From the NCBI GenBank assembly GCA_021160765.1, contig JAGHBW010000164.1:1-16923 (forward strand): DNA of 16,923 bases, in the 5' to 3' direction. Source of the DNA: Thermoplasmata archaeon (GTDB lineage Archaea; Thermoplasmatota; Penumbrarchaeia; Penumbrarchaeales; EX4484-36). Below, one piece after another: positions 6,994-13,977 of this stretch. Below the pieces are notes generated by a model. It saw only the letters and a program-made list of their open reading frames with translations, was not told where the DNA came from and did no database searches. Numbering within the stretch: position 1 is the stretch's first letter; every line of letters begins with the position of its first letter. A program made the position numbers and the translations under genes.

Positions 6994-7962
6994 TCATTCT
7001 TCATCCTCAGTATCAAACTCCCATTCCTCCTCCTCATTAAATAAGTTTTCTGAATCCTCTTCATCCTCAACCTGAACGGCAATCAAGTCCTCCCTTTCCT
7101 CAATGAATCTATCAGGTGGGGGTGCAGCAGACACATCAAAAACGACAGTGCCTGAGCCGTATGGAGGGATGTAATCAATCACCTTCTCCAGCTCATCCGT
7201 TCTAAGACCCTGGGGGACATTGGCGTAAACTACCACGTCCCTTAAAATTGCATCAGAGTTATTCTCCACCTTCACCTCGTACATGCCCTCCCCCCTTTTC
7301 AGATAGAGTCCAGTTTTCACCATCACCCCGTTTTCTTTGAGTAGCTTTCCGTCTACCCCCACAGACCAGTTTTCAACCTTCGGCTTTAACCGGTATGTGA
7401 CCTCATGATATTCTTTGGGCCCCACCACTCCCAGATTCATCTCCTCCACACCCTCAAAATAATCAGGAAGTGCAGGTCTTAACAGTATTTCACCCAACGG
7501 GTATTCCTCATAATTCTCCACCCTTATCTTATAATAGACAAGCCCCTCCTCATAATATATCACACTTTTTATCATGACGTCCTTTTCCCACAGGGGGAAT
7601 GGAATATATTCTGCCTTATCCAGAGCCTCCCAGGCATCTCCCAGTTTGTCCTCAGCAATACTATAACGGAAGGAGGACGCAGCTTTAACCGCCTCCTCAA
7701 AGATCTCCTCTGCAGCACTCACATCATATCCTCTCTCCTTCATTTCAAGCATTCTATCAATGAACTTGCGCAGACCTTTAATGGTTCTTAGGTGCTGTTC
7801 CTTTGCCTGCTGCAGGATTCTTCTTGCCTTTCTGGAGAGGGTATGGGAGCGGATCAAGCTGCCCTCTATAAGTTCCTTCTCAGCCTCCTTCAAATAGAGA
7901 AGGGCGTCGTCAAGGTTTATTTCCTTTCCCACCTCCATTACTATCTCCTCATTTTCTCCCAT
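6994..7962 (-). CDS. Acidic helical/beta protein encoded just before archaellin
   Basis: I do not recognise a family for this 322-residue protein. Residues 15-118 look like a helical bundle rich in Lys, Arg and Glu, possibly TPR- or MIT-like, with helices such as LDDALLYLKEAEKELIEGS. Residues 128-195 and 225-285 look like two small beta-sandwich domains (YYKIRVENYEEYPLGEILLRP; YEVKVENNSDAILRDVVVY), reminiscent of the CARDB-like modules in the neighbouring giant protein. The last 34 residues are very acidic. There is no signal peptide or membrane helix, so it is probably cytoplasmic. Its ATG follows the giant gene's stop by 11 bases, with GGAGGGG across that stop, so the two are co-translated. 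A role beside the cytoplasmic tail of the giant protein or the archaellum motor is a guess from position. Confidence 0.75.
   Translation of the reverse strand: MGENEEIVMEVGKEINLDDALLYLKEAEKELIEGSLIRSHTLSRKARRILQQAKEQHLRTIKGLRKFIDRMLEMKERGYDVSAAEEIFEEAVKAASSFRYSIAEDKLGDAWEALDKAEYIPFPLWEKDVMIKSVIYYEEGLVYYKIRVENYEEYPLGEILLRPALPDYFEGVEEMNLGVVGPKEYHEVTYRLKPKVENWSVGVDGKLLKENGVMVKTGLYLKRGEGMYEVKVENNSDAILRDVVVYANVPQGLRTDELEKVIDYIPPYGSGTVVFDVSAAPPPDRFIEEREDLIAVQVEDEEDSENLFNEEEEWEFDTEDEE
7037..7051 (-). promoter_or_regulatory. Possible internal promoter for archaellin
   Basis: The minus strand reads AGAAAACTTATTTAA inside the acidic-tail codons of the upstream gene. The A-rich part could be a BRE and CTTATTTAA a TATA box. 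Transcription would start near 7015, giving a leader of about 50 bases before flaB. The first 11 bases (AGAAAACTTAT) are identical to those of the promoter proposed for the giant gene at 12495-12505. Confidence 0.35.
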
Positions 7963-7973
7963 TTTAACCCCTC

Positions 7974-10900
7974 CTACAAGCCCCGGTAGGGCTCAAACTC
8001 CTCTTCTATTTCTTTCTTCATTCTAAGCATCCTCTTTCTTATGTCCACTATCTCCTCAAGCAAACGCTCTTTTTTCCATAATATGGCATGAAGAAGGACC
8101 ACTCCGAAGATGAGGAAGAGTGCGGGGAGGGCGTATGTTGGAAGGAAACCCAACAGGGGGGTTTTAAGTAAGGTTGATAGGGCACCCCACCCCTTCTCGG
8201 TTATAGCTGGACTGGCCACTATGAGAAGATATACAAAACCTATTAGAAGCGACACTGAGGCAACCAGAAGGAATATCACTCCCTTTCTCTCCTCCAGGTG
8301 GTCAAGTGATAGCGCATCTAATATGTCTTCATCGCTCTTATCAGGTTCCTCTTTTCTGTACAGTCTGAACAGTCTCCAGCCGATGTAATAACGGTGGTAT
8401 CCCACTGTAAGCCATATCATGAGGGGGATAACACCGAAAAGGGTTAACAATACAAGGATCTCTGTTAGGCTCATCCCGAAGATCTCATACTTTGAAATAG
8501 GTAATGTGAGAAGAGAGCCAAATATGGACACAACAGAGAGGCTCAATAGAATGTGGAATAATGGATGGGTGAGACCAAAACGGTAAACAAGGTAAAGCAC
8601 CCCAATAAAACCAAGGAATGTGATAAGGAGAAGAGTTCCGCCGACCTTCATGGAGAAGGAGGGATATGACGCCTCAAACGTTATTCCAGCTTTATTATTT
8701 AGTTCGCCCAGGTCAAAATTTCTCGGGTTTGCCTCATAAACCCGATTTTCGGGGTCTATTAGGAAAAGAAGGGTATGCTCATCTTTTCCGATATACCATT
8801 TTACCTCCGGGAGGGAAATCCGCACCTCCTCTGACACGCTGACAACAGACCCCGCCGGGGAGATTGACGGGATAATTATAGTTGCCGCCTTTTTATCGTC
8901 TAGATAGACCACCACTGTGAACATGCCGGAGGATTTAAGCCCTTCACCCCGCACCCTGAAGGTTATAACAGCCTCGTCCCCACCAACACTTTTCTGTATG
9001 TGTACGTCTGAGGGAAGTATAAAGAGATCTATGTAAACGGCTCTGAAGGTCATGAATATTCTTTCATTATAAACGGAATCGGAGGAGGTCATTTGAAGGA
9101 GAACGGTTGCTGTCCCAGGATAGTATAACAGTTCCTTGGGTGCACTTATGTAAACCTCTACAGTCTTCTTCTCAAGCACAGTGTTGAACCCTATCGTTGT
9201 GGTGCTCAACGTAGCGTTCCATCCGGGGATATCGCTGGTGTTTCCCAAAGAGATGCTCACTAAACGGGGAAGGTCTGATCCAAAGGTTAGACTCTGTCCT
9301 GTGGTTGGAAGGTTTATTATCTCCAAATAAACCTTTTTTGTTTTACCCAGATCCACATCAAATGAGGAGGTGTTGTAATAATAGGGAAGGACAACACCAG
9401 TAATAGTTCCTGGGGTCTGGGGCAGATTGTTTGATGTAAGTGGAATAACGTCAACAGTGAACATCTCCCTGTAACGTGGAACGTCTATTAAGAGAGGTTT
9501 TACATAGACCGTTACCGTGGCCTCCTCAAATGGGTCTACCAGCAGTGCATTATCCCCTCCTCTCACCCATCTTTTGTATCTATCCTCACCGTTAAAGATT
9601 AGAGTTATACGGTCTGGTCCATTTCCCAGATTAGTTACCTTTACTGTGGCTTCCCTCTCCTTTCCTGGAAAGAGTTGTAGGGCAAAATACGGACCAACAG
9701 CCCTTGCCCTGTATAATTGCTCCACAATACAATAAAAGTTCTGGGATAGGGTTCTTCTTACCTTTGTAGTGCTGACAACCTTGAGCGTCATTGTAAGGTT
9801 TCTTCCCGCAAGGATGTTCAGTCTTTCAAGGTCCTTTCTGCTGGAGGCAGACTCAATACCAGGGGCGGAGACGTTTACGTATATTATAGCCCCCTGCCCA
9901 GGGGAGAGGTCCACCCTGTTACCACCCTTCACAGAGACAGTAGCGCTCCAGTTGCTGGGTATTCCTATAAGGGAGAGTTCAAAAGTCTCATTATAGTTGC
10001 CTCTATTAGTAAGCATGAAGGTGAAGGTCACCGTGGAGCCCGGATATATCTTGCCGATCGTCTCACCCAGTGGGTAGAGTTCGAGATCAAGAATCTCTTT
10101 CACGGTCACCTTAATTGTTGAGGAGGCGTTTACCCTTGTATCTGAAATGGAATAACCGAGAAGGGTGAAGACATATTGATTGTTTGCTAACGCTTCTTTC
10201 GGACACATAATAGAAACAACTACATTGGAACTTCTCCCAGGTGATAGATCCAGATAGTTCTCCCTTAGCTCCACACTCCAACCTTCAGGTATCTCGCCTT
10301 CAATCTCAAAGATAAAACTATCTTTTACGTTTCCGAGATTCATTACAGTGAAGTTGAGGTATCTCCTCTCCCCTGGCTCTAGCATTACCTCAATTTCGTC
10401 AGGTTCAATTTTGAGGCCGAATCCCTCCTTCACATAAACGCGAAGCGTACTGGAGTTTCGGACAAGGGGGTTCTCCCCAGACCATGCTGTTAATTTTACA
10501 TCTATGAACTCCCCAACGCCTATCCCTAATGAGGGCTTTACAAGTACGGAAACCAGATAATAGTAATGAGTATCCGCTGGGTGAAACCCCTTAGGTGTCA
10601 GGTACTCAGTTGCAGCGGAGCCATTTATCCTCACCTCCCAGGGGAGGCTGGAATTGCTTTCCCCCGCAACTTCAAGACGGAAATAATCAAGACCATTTCC
10701 AATGTTTGTCACGTTGAAGAATATCTCCAGATACTCTCCCGGAGTGGCCTCCTGACCGTCGGGTATCCCGTTGTCGTTCTCATCCTTTATATTTTTGATT
10801 TCAGGATCAACCTTCACTCCCCTGCTTTGATTGATTTGAACGATTGCAACACCGTAAGATGGCAGTTCTACACCGAATTCATTACCATCCCCTGAAGTGG

Positions 10901-12452
10901 TAGCAGAGACGTTGATCTCACATATCCCGTGGAAGGGATCCATTGGGACCTGAACTAGGAGGTGTACTGAATGGTCCCAGACACCGCCTTTCAATATGAG
11001 GGATTCAGCTGAAAGGCCGGCGCTGTACCTTTTTGATTCAGATAGGTTCCACCCACTCATCCATGCTGGATAGAAAAGGGGCCCGTCAGGGATGGATAAA
11101 TTTACGGTTACATATGGGGAGGAGACAGGGTTCTCCCTGTTGTCAACACTTCTAACTGATAGGTTGAAAATAACCCTCTGAGTGGTGTTAAGTGGATTCA
11201 CGAAGATTCTGTTGGGATGCATGACTACTTCTACAGTGTAGACCAGGGAGACCCGTGTATATGCAATGGCGGAGCTTTGCACCCCAGAGGACATGCTCTC
11301 TGCCCTTAACGTCAGAAGACCCACCGCACCGTAGTAGGTTTTCATCTCTATTCTTCTGTCATATATGAGCTGGGGAATGCGAATAAGAGCTCTGACCCTC
11401 ACCTCCTCCCCGGGGGAGACGGTTGATGTGTATTCACCGTCCAGCAATCGTGCAGGCCACCAGCTCTGGTTGAATAGGGTTAAGTGATAGCGGTCTGGAA
11501 TGTTTCCTGTGTTTTTCACCCTGAAGATGTATATAAGTGGTGGCCCCCCAGGTACCCCTTCCATCGTGGGCGGCGCTATAACCTCAACGGAGTAGACCTC
11601 CTGTGTGAATACTAGAACGTACTCCTCTGCTTTTATACTGCTGTTATCCTCTCTCACCACTGTTATGTTCACCCTATCCAGAGATGACGTCAGGGCGTCT
11701 GAGGGCACCTTCACATTGAAGTATATGGGGGCCGACTCCCCAAAGGAGGAGATGTTCGTGATGCTACCCTGAATTGGGTTAAAGGGGATAAGCCAGTTGT
11801 GGGAGGAGGTTATGGTGTATGTCACGTTTACAGGGACCTCCGCCCTGTTTCTGACCACAAAGGAGAATGGAGTAAACCCGGGGTCTTGAGTAGAACTCCC
11901 AGGGGGTATGATCTGCTGTCTCGGTCCTTGAAGGGAGATTTCAAGGAGCATATTGAACTTGGCGACTATGTGCACAGTTATTGACAGACTGTTGTTGGTG
12001 AGGTTCTCATCAGATATTGTTATGGTGGCGTTGAGTATATACCAGCCAGGTGTTGCGTTCCAGGCGTTAAAAGAAACCGTTGTTTGGTTCCCCGGGGAGA
12101 GTAGGGAACCGGCCGGGGCCATTGCGATCTCGCTGTATGTGGTATTCTGTGGGTCATCTCTGGGTGAGACTTTGAGTCTAACATAAAGCGTTTCGTTGAA
12201 GGTGGTGTTCCCGGTGTTTTTGAGGAGAACAACCACTGTTTGAAAGCCCTCTGGGTATGTACTTCCATTATTGTGGGAGAGGAAGGAGACCAGAGAGATG
12301 TCCGTCCCTAGGGCTGCCCGAACAACGCCTTCTGGTGGCGTTTCAGCACCACCGCTGGTATTTGTAAGAATAAAATGGCCGATAGGAAGAAAGAGAAGTA
12401 TAGCAATCACTAATGGAAGGCCGTGTTTTTTCTGCCAGTCCTCCGATCTCAT
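7974..12452 (-). CDS. Giant membrane-anchored surface protein with CARDB/NEW3-like repeats
   Basis: This 1492-residue protein starts with a hydrophobic segment (about 11-29) acting as signal peptide or anchor. Its ectodomain is about 1230 residues of beta-sandwich modules. CARDB-like modules sit at each end (about 45-162, and 1145-1255 with DPENRVYEANPRNF). Between them are repeats built on NxGN-x-D/E and a later SPG (near 314-360, 582-640, 705-752, 816-865 and 941-985), typical of NEW3/NPCBM-associated domains. DENDNGIPDG at 557-566 resembles a calcium loop. By eye there are about thirty N-glycosylation sequons. Five membrane helices follow (about 1271-1290, 1299-1319, 1329-1351, 1391-1412, 1435-1459), with a basic cytoplasmic loop and a coiled cytoplasmic tail (1460-1492). 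AAGGTG precedes the ATG, which lies at the head of the archaellum gene block. An envelope scaffold or adhesin-like role is inferred; the function is unknown. Confidence 0.85.
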   Translation of the reverse strand: MRSEDWQKKHGLPLVIAILLFLPIGHFILTNTSGGAETPPEGVVRAALGTDISLVSFLSHNNGSTYPEGFQTVVVLLKNTGNTTFNETLYVRLKVSPRDDPQNTTYSEIAMAPAGSLLSPGNQTTVSFNAWNATPGWYILNATITISDENLTNNSLSITVHIVAKFNMLLEISLQGPRQQIIPPGSSTQDPGFTPFSFVVRNRAEVPVNVTYTITSSHNWLIPFNPIQGSITNISSFGESAPIYFNVKVPSDALTSSLDRVNITVVREDNSSIKAEEYVLVFTQEVYSVEVIAPPTMEGVPGGPPLIYIFRVKNTGNIPDRYHLTLFNQSWWPARLLDGEYTSTVSPGEEVRVRALIRIPQLIYDRRIEMKTYYGAVGLLTLRAESMSSGVQSSAIAYTRVSLVYTVEVVMHPNRIFVNPLNTTQRVIFNLSVRSVDNRENPVSSPYVTVNLSIPDGPLFYPAWMSGWNLSESKRYSAGLSAESLILKGGVWDHSVHLLVQVPMDPFHGICEINVSATTSGDGNEFGVELPSYGVAIVQINQSRGVKVDPEIKNIKDENDNGIPDGQEATPGEYLEIFFNVTNIGNGLDYFRLEVAGESNSSLPWEVRINGSAATEYLTPKGFHPADTHYYYLVSVLVKPSLGIGVGEFIDVKLTAWSGENPLVRNSSTLRVYVKEGFGLKIEPDEIEVMLEPGERRYLNFTVMNLGNVKDSFIFEIEGEIPEGWSVELRENYLDLSPGRSSNVVVSIMCPKEALANNQYVFTLLGYSISDTRVNASSTIKVTVKEILDLELYPLGETIGKIYPGSTVTFTFMLTNRGNYNETFELSLIGIPSNWSATVSVKGGNRVDLSPGQGAIIYVNVSAPGIESASSRKDLERLNILAGRNLTMTLKVVSTTKVRRTLSQNFYCIVEQLYRARAVGPYFALQLFPGKEREATVKVTNLGNGPDRITLIFNGEDRYKRWVRGGDNALLVDPFEEATVTVYVKPLLIDVPRYREMFTVDVIPLTSNNLPQTPGTITGVVLPYYYNTSSFDVDLGKTKKVYLEIINLPTTGQSLTFGSDLPRLVSISLGNTSDIPGWNATLSTTTIGFNTVLEKKTVEVYISAPKELLYYPGTATVLLQMTSSDSVYNERIFMTFRAVYIDLFILPSDVHIQKSVGGDEAVITFRVRGEGLKSSGMFTVVVYLDDKKAATIIIPSISPAGSVVSVSEEVRISLPEVKWYIGKDEHTLLFLIDPENRVYEANPRNFDLGELNNKAGITFEASYPSFSMKVGGTLLLITFLGFIGVLYLVYRFGLTHPLFHILLSLSVVSIFGSLLTLPISKYEIFGMSLTEILVLLTLFGVIPLMIWLTVGYHRYYIGWRLFRLYRKEEPDKSDEDILDALSLDHLEERKGVIFLLVASVSLLIGFVYLLIVASPAITEKGWGALSTLLKTPLLGFLPTYALPALFLIFGVVLLHAILWKKERLLEEIVDIRKRMLRMKKEIEEEFEPYRGL

Positions 12453-12490
12453 TGGAACACCTTAGCTGCTGAAAGACTATTGGGACAATG

Positions 12491-12505
12491 CTTTATAAGT
12501 TTTCT
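12491..12505. promoter_or_regulatory. Divergent promoter core between archaellum block and adenylate kinase
   Basis: The gap 12453-12578 contains CTTTATAAG, a TATA box readable on both strands. On the minus strand it reads AGAAAACTTATAAAG, a good BRE plus TATA. It predicts a start near 12468, with the giant gene's ribosome site AAGGTG at 12463-12458. On the plus strand it would start transcription near 12520, leaving a leader of about 60 bases before the kinase. The minus-strand match is the better of the two. Confidence 0.5.
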
Positions 12506-12578
12506 TATTTCATTTGTAGCAAGTCCCGTCATAGGAGTACTACTAACCTTTTTTAACTTTCTTTCTATACTTCATGGT

Positions 12579-13130
12579 GTGAAGATAATCAGCCTTACAG
12601 GGACCCCGGGAACAGGCAAGAGCAACGTCTCTAACGTTCTGGAGTCAAAGGGCTATCCAGTCCTGCACTTGAACGAATACATACGTGAAAAAGGTCTGGG
12701 GGAGGGGTGGGACGAGGAGAGGGAAAGCGTCATAGTTGACCCTAACGTACTATCCCAGAAGGTGGTAGATGTCCTGAGAGAGGGGGCGATTGTTGAGGGC
12801 CATCTGTCACATTATTTAAGTCCCGAGGTGTGTGTGGTGCTCAGAACCTCACCTACTATTCTATATAATAGACTTATACGTAGGGGTTATAATGAGAGGA
12901 AAGCCAGAGAGAACGCTGAGGCAGAGGCGCTAGGTATAATCACCTCTGAAGCGATGGAAAGTTGTCCTTTTGTATATGAGGTTGACACCACCAAACTAGA
13001 GGTTAATGAAACCGCAGAGATTGTGGAAAGAATATACCTCCACCACTTCAGGGGGATGCGATGGGAGGCGATAGAGGATTATAGAGCAGGAAGGATAGAT
13101 TACCTGGAGGAGGTCCTTGAATGGTATTGA
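12579..13130 (+). CDS. Fap7/AK6-type adenylate kinase
   Basis: The 183-residue product belongs to the AK6/Fap7 family of small adenylate kinases. The eukaryotic members also act in late small-subunit rRNA maturation, and the archaeal ones are thought to do likewise. The P-loop GTPGTGKS is at residues 8-15. A lid-like arginine-rich segment RLIRRGYNERKARENAEAEA is present, as is the family's EGHLSHYL strand. I chose GTG at 12579 because family members begin right at the P-loop strand. The frame is open further left but encodes a hydrophobic stretch foreign to the family. A mini-ORF, ATG GTG TGA (12574-12582), overlaps this start. The stop overlaps the next gene by 10 bases, indicating co-translation with the lipid synthase. 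Confidence 0.88.
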   Translation: MKIISLTGTPGTGKSNVSNVLESKGYPVLHLNEYIREKGLGEGWDEERESVIVDPNVLSQKVVDVLREGAIVEGHLSHYLSPEVCVVLRTSPTILYNRLIRRGYNERKARENAEAEALGIITSEAMESCPFVYEVDTTKLEVNETAEIVERIYLHHFRGMRWEAIEDYRAGRIDYLEEVLEWY

Positions 13131-13801
13131 ACAATTACAGAAAGGAGGCAGATATAATCCTACTTCCACTGGCTAGAAGGCTTAAGGGTGTGAATCCGAA
13201 TATAATCTCGGCGCTCTCCCTTATATTTGCCTTTCTTGCAGCTCTCTTCTTCTATCTCTCCCCCTATTACGTATATGACTCCATTATTTACGGGGACTAC
13301 CCAACCCCATATTTCTTGGCTATAGGTGCCCTGATGGTTGCCTTAAACGCACTATTTGACGCTTTAGATGGAAAAATAGCCCGAATAACGGGAAGGGCCA
13401 CTCAAGTTGGAGATTTTCTGGATCACGTAATAGACAGGCTCTCTGACGTTTTGATTGTGGGTGCTTTAGCGTTCACAACATTCGTTGATACAACCCTAGG
13501 GCTTATCACCGTGGTTTCCATGCTTATAGCTAGTTATATGGGTACTCAGGCTCAAGCGTTGGGCTGTGGAAGGAACTATCACGGGATTATGGGAAGAGCG
13601 GAGAGAATGCTTCTTCTGATAGTTTTCCCATTGGCACAGATTTTTCTCTATACAGAAAACATGAAAGGGTACATACCTGGTACCCATCTTACGTTTATTG
13701 ACATTCTGATGTACATAATTCTCATTGGAAGCGCATTTACAGCACTTCAAAGAGGTGTTGAAACCTTCCGTGAACTGAGAGAGAGGGATAAAAAAAGCTG
13801 A
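13121..13801 (+). CDS. CDP-alcohol phosphatidyltransferase, probable archaetidylinositol phosphate synthase
   Basis: This integral membrane enzyme transfers a phosphoalcohol onto CDP-archaeol in ether-lipid synthesis. The CDP-alcohol phosphotransferase signature is complete: D80-x2-D83-G84-x2-A87-R88-x8-G97-x3-D101-x3-D105 (DALDGKIAR then GDFLDHVID). The four aspartates bind the catalytic metals. There are about six membrane helices in 226 residues, the usual size. Euryarchaeal proteins of this type are generally archaetidylinositol phosphate synthases, so inositol-1-phosphate is the likeliest acceptor; glycerol phosphate or serine cannot be excluded. It overlaps the kinase by 10 bases. TTG at 13127 is a possible alternative start. 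Confidence 0.85.
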   Translation: MVLNNYRKEADIILLPLARRLKGVNPNIISALSLIFAFLAALFFYLSPYYVYDSIIYGDYPTPYFLAIGALMVALNALFDALDGKIARITGRATQVGDFLDHVIDRLSDVLIVGALAFTTFVDTTLGLITVVSMLIASYMGTQAQALGCGRNYHGIMGRAERMLLLIVFPLAQIFLYTENMKGYIPGTHLTFIDILMYIILIGSAFTALQRGVETFRELRERDKKS

Positions 13802-13825
13802 AAGCCCATCTGGATAGCAACGATC

Positions 13826-13841
13826 CGAAAAATTTTATATA
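13826..13841 (+). promoter_or_regulatory. Good BRE/TATA promoter in a convergent gap
   Basis: CCGAAAAATTTTATATA is close to the ideal archaeal promoter: a purine-rich BRE (CGAAAA) then TTTTATATA. It predicts a start near 13861-13864, exactly where a long hairpin begins. No convincing protein gene lies downstream on this strand before the antisense of the aspartase-family gene, so the promoter probably drives a non-coding RNA. Confidence 0.5.
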
Positions 13842-13857
13842 TTAGTTCCCATTAGTT
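13841..13857 (+). repeat. ATTAGTT direct repeat spaced one helical turn
   Basis: ATTAGTT occurs at 13841-13847 and again at 13851-13857, ten bases apart, between the TATA box and the predicted start site. Two half-sites on one face of the helix in this position would suit a repressor. Chance is possible for a seven-base AT-rich word. Confidence 0.4.
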
Positions 13858-13860
13858 AAT

Positions 13861-13960
13861 ATGCTGTTTCAGCTTTTGGCTGAAACAGTATGGGTCAGGG
13901 TTAGGAAAGAGTGCATCCCATCCCCTTTGACGTGTTTTTTCCTAACCCGCCCGCACCCTT
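13861..13960 (+). ncRNA. Candidate small structured RNA (two hairpins)
   Basis: Between the convergent lipid synthase and aspartase-family genes, an RNA started by the promoter at 13826-13841 would fold into two hairpins. The first has arms CTGTTTCAGC (13864-13873) and GCTGAAACAG (13879-13888) with a five-base loop, extended to 13 pairs outward with one G-U. The second has arms GGGTTAGGAAA (13898-13908) and TTTCCTAACCC (13938-13948) around a 29-base loop. GGGT (13892-13895) can also pair with ACCC (13955-13958). A T-rich stretch follows (about 13959-13966). No known RNA family is recognised. The hairpins could instead be terminators of the two converging genes. Confidence 0.4.
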
Positions 13961-13977
13961 CTTTTATCCTCCTCAGG

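Noticed and set aside
10566..10895. 109-codon plus-strand ORF inside the giant gene
   Set aside because: It is an antisense shadow with no ribosome site and no recognisable domain; the minus-strand frame is continuous and domain-rich.
12423..12578. N-terminal extension of the adenylate kinase frame
   Set aside because: It encodes a hydrophobic stretch with no family match, overlaps the start of the giant gene, and no ribosome site supports the ATG at 12423.
13864..13888. Palindrome as a CRISPR repeat
   Set aside because: Only one copy is seen; no spaced repetition occurs in the window.
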